Origin: Phoronis ovalis
Lineage: Eukaryota; Phoronida; Phoronidae
NCBI GenBank assembly: GCA_028565635.1
Contig: JAOXYB010018061.1
Coordinates: forward strand, 2,554 to 18,460
Length of the DNA stretch: 15,907 nt
Direction of reading: 5' to 3'
Under the pieces are notes generated by a model. That model did no database searches and had not been told where the DNA came from. It saw only the letters and a list, made by a program, of their open reading frames with translations. This document shows, in pieces, positions 9,301-15,907 of the stretch; the stretch's first letter is position 1; each line of letters opens with the position of its first letter. The position numbers were made by a program, and so were the translations under genes.

Positions 9301-10669
9301 TTTTTTTGCCCGTTTGTCTGACATGGCCATAAGAAACAAACTTGTATGGAAACCTATCTTAACCAAAATGTATATATTACTGACATAAACATATGATGCT
9401 GTTTAAATATTTTTGGCTTCTTTATAGCAGCATCCTAACCTAAATTTTTAAAATGAAACAGGCGAAACCTCAAGGAGAGCTCAGATATAGTTCTATTGAC
9501 CTCCCAACTGCTTGCTTAGCTATTGCTCCTAAATTCATGTGTTCATGCTTAATGTCCCGATGTTTTTGCCTTTTACTTAATGACATCGCGATGCAGCAAA
9601 ACATGATGTTTATCAGATATGTTTTCGGCTGCTGAGTTTATTTGATTCTCAGAAAATTAATACTTATTCTGTGCTTTTATATGTGTGGCAAAAAAAGCAT
9701 GTTAGGAATTTGAAAATTTTATGGTGACAAACTGCAAATTTGAAAACAGGTTTTTCAGCAATAATGTTTAGTTCTAAAAATGGCTGCCGGCACCAAAATA
9801 TGATTATTCATCAGACTAGTTTTCAGATGAAATGGTTATGTTATGGGCACAAATACAACTTTACTTCTTATTTGTTTAATTTAAATTATCGATGAGCCAG
9901 AAAGAATGAACATAACTGATATGAAACCAGTTTGACATAAACTACAAAATTTGTGAAACTGATTTTGGATTTACTGGCAAGATGTCTGTGCCCCGGTCTG
10001 TTTGTAGGTCACGTCAGACTGCAGTACGCATACACGTTATGTAAGAGCTCGCTCTGCGAACAGCAGATTTGCCGCCGCTCTTGAGCTTGCTATAATCAAA
10101 GTTAAAAATGCTTGTAATGACTAATATCAGTCTACTACTTGCATTGTAACTGCCTAGGAAAACCAGTTTCATAATACACTTCAGCTGCCATTCAGATGCT
10201 TCCTGTCTGTTTCAGGTTCTGGAAGTTGTGAGAAATAACTATGACACTCTTACATTGAAACTTCAAGACAGCCTTGACCAATATGAGAGGTATACAGAAA
10301 AATCTAAAGAAGCGTCATTCTTTACTAACTTGGTAAGTCTTCATGAAGCACTTTCATTAATTGTGACCTGCTGACTGTTTAACAAGAAAAATAGTGCCAG
10401 GGAGTAATGACTAAATTTTAAACAGCTCTGTGTCTCCGCTATGGCATTTATTAGGTTTATAGTCACAAAAGCTGCATTTATACGACTTTTCATATTTAAA
10501 GAAGTTAATTAGTTTTTTTTATGTATTAAGGTGGAACGAACAATTGATATATCAGTACCCTTTGATGATTTATTTTCAGGTGAGGTCAATTATTTCTGAG
10601 GTTAGAAAGACAGTGTCTGCAGCAAACCTCCAGCAACAAAGTGCCCTTCAGTTGTCTGCGGTTAAGTGA
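3341..10669 (+). CDS. ARMH3: ARMH3 (C10orf76), C-terminal ten exons, 5' part outside the window
   Basis: The coding join is 3341..3387, 3731..3806, 4195..4413, 4815..4880, 5150..5280, 6997..7171, 7985..8111, 8557..8711, 10216..10332 and 10580..10669. These total 1203 bases: 400 residues, including a codon completed by each phase-shifted junction, and a TGA stop. All introns are GT-AG and every junction keeps the frame. The product closely matches what I recall of human ARMH3 (about 689 residues). Hallmarks are [73 protein letters not shown] and LTLKLQD-LDQYERY. This is the C-terminal conserved region once called DUF1741. In vertebrates ARMH3 is an all-helical, armadillo-like cytosolic protein recruited to Golgi membranes; it binds PI4KB and GBF1 and supports PI4P production. 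The same role is inferred here. The Pro/Thr linker in the third exon is shorter than in human, and the last 20 or so residues are diverged. No alignment was run. Confidence 0.95.
3388..3730 (+). other. ARMH3 intron
   Basis: AT-rich intron from GTAAGT to ATTTCAG, with no other feature seen in it. Confidence 0.85.
3731..3806 (+). CDS. ARMH3: ARMH3 exon 2 of this window
   Basis: A 76-base exon completes the Lys codon and encodes [20 protein letters not shown] and then TTLTH. It is nearly identical to human ARMH3 in the [13 protein letters not shown] block. Its 3' end, including the donor, lies inside a 23-bp tandem duplication. Confidence 0.92.
3797..3845 (+). repeat. 23-bp tandem duplication covering a splice donor
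   Basis: The 23-base unit 3798-3820 is repeated exactly at 3821-3843, with one and two matching bases beyond the ends. Each copy contains CACATGTAAGT, so two identical GTAAGT donors exist, at 3807 and 3830. Use of the first keeps the ARMH3 frame. Use of the second would add 23 bases and bring in an in-frame TAA at 3822-3824. Confidence 0.9.
3846..4194 (+). other. ARMH3 intron, right part
   Basis: Intron sequence ending in the pyrimidine-rich TTTTTCAG at 4187-4194. Nothing else is seen in it. Confidence 0.8.
4195..4413 (+). CDS. ARMH3: ARMH3 exon 3 of this window, with Pro/Thr linker
   Basis: A 219-base exon (73 codons) begins with a Pro/Thr/Ser-rich linker ([20 protein letters not shown]), the counterpart of the human linker with SP and TP repeats but roughly ten residues shorter. 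It then returns to conserved helical sequence with [17 protein letters not shown] and ends at IIAE before GTACAGT. The linker is low-complexity and may be a disordered phosphorylation target by composition. Confidence 0.92.
4414..4814 (+). other. ARMH3 intron
   Basis: Intron from GTACAG to TTTTCCAG. Nothing else is seen in it. Confidence 0.85.
4815..4880 (+). CDS. ARMH3: ARMH3 exon 4 of this window
   Basis: A 66-base exon (22 codons) encodes [20 protein letters not shown] and then KM, matching human [20 protein letters not shown]. Donor GTGAGT. Confidence 0.93.
5150..5280 (+). CDS. ARMH3: ARMH3 exon 5 of this window
   Basis: A 131-base exon starts with the conserved PMRHRK, has the diverged [11 protein letters not shown], then [20 protein letters not shown], and ends two bases into a codon after PLEIY. 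Acceptor TTTCAG, donor GTAAGT. Confidence 0.93.
5388..5417 (+). repeat. Imperfect inverted repeat at the left edge of the repeat array
   Basis: TGCCCATCACTA (5388-5399) pairs with TAGTGAATGGGCA (5405-5417) apart from one bulged base, with a five-base loop. It lies just left of the start of the intronic repeat array. Confidence 0.5.
5430..6795. repeat. Array of diverged tandem repeats with GGCCATGTT hairpins (ARMH3 intron)
   Basis: Units of about 290-330 bases begin with CTTTGTCGCGCAATAACTGC or variants at 5465, 5793, 6090 and 6409. Within a unit the order is: GGTACAGGGTAAATACAGGT; an AAGATGGCTGACTGG or AACATGGCC segment facing GGCCATGTT; CCCATTTCGGGAAAGACGAA (near 5629, 6254 and 6716); GTATTAGGCCAGGTGACAT; and AAGTAGGTCAAATGCCGATA. 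A second subunit type starting CTCGAGATGTTAGCT occurs near 5934 and 6545, so some units are dimeric. The first of these is shortened, jumping from GGTACAGGG straight to CGTATTAGGCC. The copies differ by substitutions and deletions, so the array is old. No transposase or reverse transcriptase is encoded. The family could be a non-autonomous DNA element or an amplified satellite; I cannot name it. Confidence 0.85.
5574..5602. repeat. Perfect 11-bp hairpin inside the array
   Basis: CAAACATGGCC (5574-5584) and GGCCATGTTTG (5592-5602) are exact reverse complements with a seven-base loop. A second copy at 6663-6687 keeps nine paired bases around the loop GACTAGT. The other array units have weaker versions. 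Confidence 0.85.
6997..7171 (+). CDS. ARMH3: ARMH3 exon 6 of this window
   Basis: A 175-base exon completes a Val codon, then encodes [20 protein letters not shown] followed by [20 protein letters not shown], and ends at FPICTK before [18 protein letters not shown] is one of the strongest matches to human ARMH3. It sits about 200 bases after the repeat array, which has not damaged it. Confidence 0.94.
7172..7984 (+). other. ARMH3 intron
   Basis: An 813-base AT-rich intron ending in TTTTTCAG. A 78-codon open frame on the minus strand (7653-7889) has no recognisable homology and is judged chance. Two short similar strings (CCTTCCGAAAAATGG near 7374 and TTTCAGAAAATGG near 7463) may be a worn repeat. 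Confidence 0.7.
7985..8111 (+). CDS. ARMH3: ARMH3 exon 7 of this window
   Basis: A 127-base exon encodes [20 protein letters not shown], then [20 protein letters not shown] and SM plus one base. It is almost residue-for-residue the human segment. Donor GTGAGT. Confidence 0.94.
8112..8556 (+). other. ARMH3 intron
   Basis: AT-rich intron from GTGAGT to CTGACAG. Nothing else is seen in it. Confidence 0.8.
8557..8711 (+). CDS. ARMH3: ARMH3 exon 8 of this window
   Basis: A 155-base exon completes a Gly codon, then encodes [40 protein letters not shown] and [11 protein letters not shown]. It matches human LRLST...ALVNIRAIINHFNPKIES...LSEEQ. Donor GTCGGT is weaker than the others. Confidence 0.93.
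8712..10215 (+). other. ARMH3 intron
   Basis: A 1.5-kb intron, mostly AT-rich, with a more GC-rich patch near 9985-10090. A 60-codon plus-strand open frame at 9453-9635 shows no homology I recognise. No mobile element or RNA gene was identified. Confidence 0.7.
10216..10332 (+). CDS. ARMH3: ARMH3 exon 9 of this window
   Basis: A 117-base exon (39 codons) encodes [20 protein letters not shown], then [19 protein letters not shown]. It matches human [26 protein letters not shown]. Donor GTAAGT. Confidence 0.94.
10580..10669 (+). CDS. ARMH3: ARMH3 last exon, with stop codon
   Basis: A 90-base terminal exon starts at the conserved VRSI, then diverges ([20 protein letters not shown], ending SAVK) and stops at TGA 10667-10669. 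It is about as long as the human end, but the last 20 residues show no clear identity with what I recall. The acceptor TATTTTCAG is good, so I take this as the true end. Confidence 0.88.
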   Translation: MRSIISEVRKTVSAANLQQQSALQLSAVK

Positions 10670-12606
10670 AATTGTTATTTAATCCTAGAGAAGAAACTTT
10701 GCGTATATTTCATTTAACAGTGATATGCTACCGTGGTGTCACCCAGTTTATTGGACTATACATAAAAATAGTTTGACAACAATTTTATATCCGAGTTGGC
10801 TGGAGTATATACACAAGGTGGCTAAGCGCGCCATTTGTTTCAAAGTTTGGGGTGGGTATGTTAACGGACATCAGCTGTTAAAGCATTCAAACAAGTACCC
10901 ACCGCCTTTGTCTTTTATCACAATCTTTGTATTTTCAGTAAATGATTTTCCAAGCCAGATTCAATTATTTACTCTTCAAGTTAGACAAATCATTAAACAT
11001 GTTTAATGATGAGCATAATCAAAATTGGAAAACGGATGAAAATGCATCTGTCAATTGTTCTTGTGCTTAAATACAATTCTAGTAAATATAAAGAACTGTC
11101 TCCAATTACCTAATTGCATGCACCAAATGGCATGGTTAAAATGAAGCATTGCGACAATTCTGTTGTGATGCTAAATTTCGGAATTCAATGTCGATTCCTT
11201 TATAGTGCCGCTGTAATGCATTGTTTGTGTTCAGTTTGCAATTCCACCATACTATTTATAGGAAATAATGATAGCTTATATTACAAACCAAAATAAATTA
11301 TGTAGTGTGGCAGTAATGCATATATGAAAACAAGCAAAATGGATATTGATTTAATTAATAATAAGTGAAACAAATTTCATTGTATAATGGCTCTGTTACT
11401 CGCCAGTTGCAGTGTATAGTGAGAACCGGATTCATATTCTGTACCAGATTCGGAGGTAAAGTCAGATTCTGATGAAAAAAAATCAAAGTCAAAGTGCTCG
11501 AAATGTCAAGTATTTGAGAAAAAAACCCACAACTTTTCACAATTATTTTGATATCCTGACCTCCCCATGCTTATCATCCTAAGGTGAATGTTTCCAAACA
11601 ATTATTTGTAACAATTTTTCTGAATATTTTCATAGATTTTTACCAGAAAAACAACAATTTGTTATAAAAGAATCCTTAGGTACCTACTCATAAAACATTG
11701 TCAAAAAGCCAAGAAAAAGTGTTGCCTAGTTTCAAACAAATCAAAGGTACTACTGTATTATATATTGTTGGGTATATTTTGCTCAGTTCTGGGGATAAAC
11801 AATGTTTTGCTGGACATCTTAAAAAGGTCGATCTGTTTATAAAAGTTGGTGATGTTAATGGATTCTATAAAAACATATTTGTTTGCTCATTTCATTTCCA
11901 TGGTAATCTGTCATACCTTTCAACATATGTCAAACGATTTTTTCTTAAATCTTTTGAAGTTAATGGGTGGCATTAATTATAAAGGAGTCTTCATATACGT
12001 CTGCAACACTCACGAAACAGTGGGGGAAATTGTTCCAAACAACCAAATTTTAAGCAATACGGAGCGAACTGTGCCTCCACACCGTTCGTGTACCTGGATT
12101 TTGAAAGTAAACTAACATATTTTCTTCTGCTAAAAATCTGTAAACATATTACGAAAAATCGTTTGAAATGTTTTGAAACCTTCACCTCAGAGCGGTAATC
12201 ATGGAGAAGTAGTTGGAACCAAAAAGAAAAGTCACCTGGAATTACTTAGATCTAACTGTCAATAAGGGTCACAAGTAGACATTACAAATCTATTTATGCA
12301 GCTTTGACCGTGTTTCCTTGGGGAATTATTATTTGAATGGTTTTCCTGTTATGAGTGGGGAATAAGCCAATGTATTGGTTGCTAAAATATTTACAATGCA
12401 CTTCTTTATTCAAGTTTAATAAAACAACCACTGGTCATTGCAATCAATCCGACTTGATAGCCATTAGATGACGTTACTTCTAACTGCTTGTCAGTCAAGT
12501 TAAAACCTGCCCCCAATCGGTTATCTGTGATCTGATGGGCCATCCACTGATTACATAATTTTAGGACTTACAAGTATAAAAACAGTTATGTAACCAAAAA
12601 CATTAG
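10670..12606. other. ARMH3 3' UTR and intergenic DNA, no gene seen
   Basis: The first 620 or so bases are probably ARMH3 3' UTR. Beyond that, open frames of 60-93 codons occur on both strands (for example 10725-11006, 11698-11976 and 11991-12185), but their translations are low-complexity or unrecognised and lack splice support. No RNA gene was found. Confidence 0.6.
11292..11297 (+). terminator. Candidate poly(A) signal of ARMH3
   Basis: This is the first AATAAA I find after the ARMH3 stop codon, about 620 bases downstream. Cleavage would then fall near 11310-11325. Confidence 0.4.
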
Positions 12607-12668
12607 CACAAAGGGACAAATCAACACATCATATGTTGATGGATGTATAAATGTAAGGAAGTCAGGAT
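12607..12668. repeat. 62-bp direct repeat, left copy
   Basis: It begins CACAAAGGGACAAATCAACA and is about 90 percent identical (roughly six substitutions) to 13222-13283. The two copies enclose the LINE remnant. Confidence 0.85.
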
Positions 12669-12689
12669 CTTCTTCTTAATACACTAAAA

Positions 12690-12705
12690 CTTCAACATGT
12701 TGAAG
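12690..12705. repeat. 16-bp perfect palindrome
   Basis: CTTCAACATGTTGAAG is its own reverse complement. It lies in what would be the 3' trailer of the minus-strand LINE remnant. Confidence 0.6.
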
Positions 12706-12833
12706 GTATCAGTGGTGTAACTGGTGGCGTTAGTAATGTGTAGAGAACAATATAATAAGAAATCAAACATGGGAAACTAGTGCATATAAAAGAGTGAATG
12801 TGTTATGTTTAAAATAAGGCATGAAATCAGCCT

Positions 12834-13206
12834 TTAGAACAAGTGATTTACTACTGACACTCTGGTCTTAAAAGTGTCAAGAGAAGGCGAAGAAATTATG
12901 TTCGTATCCAGATTGTTCCACTGTCGTATAGTGTGCTGTGGGAAAAGGCTGTAGTAGAAGTAATTGTGTCTACAGGATGGTACAACATTATGTGAGATTA
13001 TGTTTCTGGCGTGAGACTCGGGTAACTGGTATGATAATTTGTTGGGCTGGGATGGCCACAAGGTTGTTGCTGGTTTTGTACAACGTGGCCAGACGACTGT
13101 CGCACCTACGTTCTCTTAAGGCTCTCCAGGTTAGGTGTTCCAGCATGTCACTTGCAGCTGGTTTTGATGTTTCTTGTGAGGAAGCCGAAACGTGTTTATT
13201 CCAATA
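12834..13206 (-). pseudogene. Non-LTR retrotransposon reverse transcriptase, 3' end remnant
   Basis: Read on the minus strand, one frame gives ASDMLEHLTWRALRERRCDS, then RLATLYKTSNNLVAIP. After a frameshift near 12990 another frame gives HNYFYYSLFPQHTIRQWNNL, then SSPSLDTFKTRV, and a stop at 12834-12836. The order (MLxxLxWxxLxxRR, then RLxxxYKxxNxLVAIP, then NYFYYSxFPxTIxxWNxLP, then SPSLDxFKxRL) is the usual extreme C-terminus of LINE ORF2 proteins of the CR1/Jockey-like kind, downstream of the catalytic core. The polymerase motif, endonuclease and ORF1 are absent, so this is a 5'-truncated, frameshifted, inactive copy. The clade assignment is from general pattern only. Confidence 0.82.
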
Positions 13207-13302
13207 GGATGTATGGAATCACACAAAGAGACAAATCAACACATCATATTCTGATGGATATATAAATGTAAGGAGGTCGGGATGTATGGAATCACACAAA
13301 GA
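13207..13302. repeat. Short tandem duplication at the right edge of the LINE remnant
   Basis: GGATGTATGGAATCACACAA plus AGA at 13207-13229 recurs exactly at 13280-13302, an offset of 73 bases. The segment between is the right copy of the 62-bp repeat. Confidence 0.8.
13222..13283. repeat. 62-bp direct repeat, right copy
   Basis: Partner of 12607-12668. It differs by about six substitutions, including ATTCTG where the left copy has ATGTTG. It may be a worn target-site duplication or part of a repeat family. Confidence 0.85.
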
Positions 13303-14444
13303 CATTGGAATTTAACAAAGTTTACACAGACTTAGAAATATAAGATAATTATAATGTTCACAATTTTCTTGGTTATACGGCACTAAATTCTATAAATAAT
13401 ATGGACATAATCTGTTTTATTACTTATTTATTGAAAAGTATTATTCCCATTCTCCAAGGAATACTACCTCTACACTACATACATGTAGTATGACATGTTA
13501 TGATATACAATGAATTCTAATTAATACACAAACTTAATATGATCAGATAAAATAGTTACATACCATGTATACTAACAATTAGGAACATCTATAATCATTT
13601 AATCTACATTGGTTACCGCAGTTTCAGTATTTGCGTACATAAATGACAAAAGTATTACGCGTATTTCTGTGTCACTCTGTACTAATCGAAAGCCATTATC
13701 CGAAATGTGACGCATGCAAGGCTTATGTGAGAAAAACTGAAACAGTTATTTATTATAATGTAAGGAGAAACTGCAGGGGAGTTGCTGTATATTTTATAAA
13801 ATAAAATTGTCGGTCAGTTTACTGAATGTATCCGAGTTATGCTCTGGTATTATAAAGTACTGAATACAGTTTTGTATTGTTTAGTCTGTCAGCGAATTGC
13901 TTTGGAAGGGCAGAATCTCGAATTATGTAAGACCCTAATGCAAGTGGTTTAACGTTTAGACAAACAACGGCGTGGACGGAAATATACCAGGCTGTGTACA
14001 AATTACAAACTGGTGAGCAGTATATCGCAATTTGTCACAATGCCGTCTTTTGTATAAGCACCATAATATTGTATTATTCGGAATCCCACAGTAAGTGCGG
14101 CCACTACATACAGTTTACATACAAGTTATCATATTGCGTTAATAAAATGTGTGATACAAACCCATTGCACAATATATCTTCTAATCTAAGGAATGCATAA
14201 CCTATGGCATTAGATTATCGAATATCAGTAAACATATGCGCATTTTAATTATTTACTTTTTAGGACTGGCAACAATATGTGTCAACATACCGAAAATAGA
14301 CGTTGGAACTGATGCGTATATTAAAATGGCAAAAAATAACAAAGAAAGTAGCGTGTAACGCTGATGATCTAAATCCATATTGGGAGTTGTATATAATGCT
14401 TCTAATTTAATGCGAGGATCGAACTCAAAATATCATTTCTCATG
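13303..14444. other. Intergenic DNA and probable 3' UTR of the minus-strand gene
   Basis: No gene is seen. Candidate poly(A) signals for the minus-strand gene are ATTAAA (plus strand TTTAAT) at 14406-14411 and 14244-14249, and AATAAA (plus strand TTTATT) at 13749-13754. A 68-codon plus-strand frame at 13994-14200 is unrecognised and judged chance. Confidence 0.55.
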
Positions 14445-15697
14445 TTAGAGTTCTGTTTCTTTACTTTGTGATTCTGAGCTCGATGAAGTAGTATCATGTA
14501 GTGATGACTTGGCACTTCCCTGCGGCATAAAATAACTCGACGCCATAGTCAGTAGTGAAGACAGTAAGGAAGATTTACAGGAATTGCTAGCCGTTGTGCT
14601 ATATTTACTGCCATCTGTGGTGTCGGAATCTGAGCAATTCTCTTTCGCTTGTTGTCCAATTAAGTGATTTGTAAGTATTGTAGCTGCTACATTTCCTGCT
14701 ACTGTGAGATCAGAAACAGTTTGATTACCTGTTAATGAAAGTGTATCATTACTACTTTCAACATTTCCTTCATTTAAACCGGCGTCAATTTCAACTTGAT
14801 TTGTGAGTATAGTTTTACTTGCACAATCATCTATATCACCAGCCACTTCTTGCCTTTCCTTGCTTTTACTTGTATCTATTGCTTTACTAGTTAAGTTTGC
14901 ATAAGTTAAACTGGCCTCATTTTTAAATAGATTAGTGCGTATAGTTTTACTGGCATATATATCTGTATCATCAGCCATTGCTTGCATTTCCTTGATTTTA
15001 ATCGTGTCTGCCGCGTTAATAGTCACAACATTTGCATCAGTTAAACTGGCCTCATTTTCAATTTCACTTGTGTGTATAGTTTTACTTGCACATGCAACTG
15101 TTTTACCAGCCACTTCTTGCCTTTCTTTGATTTCATTTGTTTCTGCTGCTTTACTAATTATAATATTTACATCAGTCAAACTGGCCGCATTTTCAACTTG
15201 ATTTGTATGTATTATTTTACTTGCACTTATATCGACATCATCATCAGCAATTCTTTGTCTTTCCTTGATTTTAATTGTGTCTGCCGCTTGACCAGTTATA
15301 TCATTTAAGCTGGACGCATTTTCGACTTGATTTGTATGTATTATTTTACTTGCACATGTGTCTATATTACTTGCAACTTTTTGTCTTTCCTTGATTTTAA
15401 TTGGATCTGCGGCTTTACCAATTATAAAATTTACATCAGTCAAAAAGGCTGCATTTTCAACTTGATTTGTGTGTATTGTTTTACTTGAACATGTGTCCGA
15501 ATCACCAGCCAAATCTTGCATGTCCTTGTTTTTTCTTGCGAGTCGCGCTTTCTTTCGTTTCTTCCAAACGAATATCGCTCTAGCAATTGAAAGCAAGAGA
15601 GAAACAACAATAATAGCCGTGATATACATGTATGGAGTTGTCTCTTGTGGTGAAGGAATTATGACTTCTGTCGTATTTGGTGTCTTAGATAAATTAT
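14445..15697 (-). CDS. Uncharacterised single-pass membrane protein with repeated cytoplasmic tail (3' exon, partial)
   Basis: The frame is open from a probable splice acceptor (TTATCATTACAG, read on the minus strand just above 15697) to a TAA at 14445-14447. It gives two bases of a codon, 22 residues, then 394 residues from the first ATG at 15627-15629. The first part is a Thr/Pro-rich stalk with an N-x-T site (NLSKTPNTTEVIIPSPQETT). Next comes a hydrophobic helix (YITAIIVVSLLLSIARAIFV) with an Arg inside it, then a strongly basic KKRKKARLARKNK. This puts the following 370 or so residues in the cytoplasm. The tail holds five imperfect repeats of 43-45 residues plus a partial sixth, then a Ser-rich end with C-terminal ETEL. 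No known domain is recognised. Upstream exons, probably encoding a signal peptide and ectodomain, should lie right of the window. The alternative is a start at the ATG 15629 as a signal-anchor protein; the ORF upstream of it closes at a TAA near 15717. Confidence 0.7.
14757..15482 (-). repeat. Coding tandem repeat, 43-45 residues per unit
   Basis: In gene order the units lie at 15348-15482, 15219-15347, 15084-15218, 14949-15083 and 14817-14948 (45, 43, 45, 45 and 44 codons), with a partial sixth ending near 14757. Each starts K-T/I-I-x-T and runs through (N)QVEN, A-S-L-T-D-(V/A)-N, A-A-D-T-x-K-I-K-E-R-Q, and D-I-D-x-C/S-A-S. Length differences are whole codons, so the frame is held in every unit. 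Units 1-3 are closest to each other, while units 5 and 6 have drifted most. This suggests outward decay from an older copy and selection for an open frame. Confidence 0.9.
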
Positions 15698-15907
15698 CTG
15701 TAATGATAAGATGAGCTTAATATGATAGTTATGCTTTACAAACATTTTTAATATAATGCAAATGGTGATTACGTCTGTTGTAACCATACATACATTATCA
15801 TGAAACAACCTGCTGTTTAGCGGATGAGTATATTATGTAAATCCATGTTGCGTCAGATAAAACCTTGTCGCTACTATGATTTTACTAAATATAACTGCGA
15901 GCAAGAG
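15698..15907. other. Probable intron of the minus-strand membrane protein gene
   Basis: Read on the minus strand, this stretch precedes the acceptor at 15698-15699. It is AT-rich, with no exon that I can support. Confidence 0.45.

Noticed and set aside
10725-11006. 93-codon plus-strand open frame after ARMH3
   Set aside because: It lies in the probable ARMH3 3' UTR, and its translation shows no domain or family I recognise.
11698-12185. Overlapping open frames of 64-92 codons on both strands
   Set aside because: Overlap in several frames, AT-driven composition and absence of any recognisable motif point to chance.
12938-13207. 89-codon plus-strand frame across the LINE remnant
   Set aside because: The opposite strand carries the recognisable reverse-transcriptase C-terminus; this is its shadow.
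14412-14432. tRNA B-box-like string (minus strand GAGTTCGATCC)
   Set aside because: No A box, acceptor stem or cloverleaf can be formed around it, and it sits just after the stop codon of the minus-strand gene; a worn SINE cannot be shown.
14935-15714. Three plus-strand open frames of 78-88 codons
   Set aside because: They are antisense shadows of the repeat-bearing minus-strand exon; the minus-strand reading has TM, stalk and repeat logic that these lack.
1-15907. CRISPR arrays, bacterial operons, prophage or integron features
   Set aside because: The window is eukaryotic with spliced genes; no short regularly spaced repeats or prokaryotic genes were seen.

Overview
The window looks like AT-rich nuclear DNA from an invertebrate animal. 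Small exons with GT-AG junctions are separated by introns of 0.2 to 1.7 kb. There is also an intronless LRR-Ig receptor-type gene and a decayed LINE fragment. A lophotrochozoan, probably a bivalve mollusc, fits best, because LRR-Ig membrane proteins and interspersed hairpin-bearing repeats of this kind are common there. This placement is an inference; no species marker was found.

Layout from left to right. Positions 661-2190 (+) hold a complete single-exon gene for a type I membrane protein: signal peptide, LRRs, one Ig domain, a Thr/Ser-rich stalk, one membrane helix and a short basic tail. Positions 3341-10669 (+) hold ten exons encoding the C-terminal 400 or so residues of ARMH3 (human C10orf76, formerly UPF0668), including the stop codon. 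All ten exons join in frame. The N-terminal part of ARMH3 is not between the LRR-Ig gene and position 3341, nor visible in 1-660, so it must lie left of the window. The LRR-Ig gene is therefore very probably nested, in the same orientation, inside a large ARMH3 intron.

The ARMH3 intron 5281-6996 carries a roughly 1.35-kb array of diverged tandem repeats with palindromic GGCCATGTT hairpins. The donor after the second exon lies in a 23-bp tandem duplication, giving two identical GTAAGT sites.

Right of ARMH3 is about 3.8 kb without a convincing gene. It contains a degenerate 3' end of a non-LTR retrotransposon reverse transcriptase (12834-13206, minus) lying between 62-bp direct repeats. Positions 14445-15697 (minus) hold the 3' exon of an unrecognised single-pass membrane protein. 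Its cytoplasmic tail has five 43-45 residue repeats plus a partial sixth, a Ser-rich end, and a C-terminal Thr-Glu-Leu that fits a class I PDZ ligand. It is convergent with ARMH3.

ARMH3 is a Golgi-associated housekeeping protein, while the other two genes encode cell-surface-type proteins. Nothing in the sequence ties the three into one pathway.
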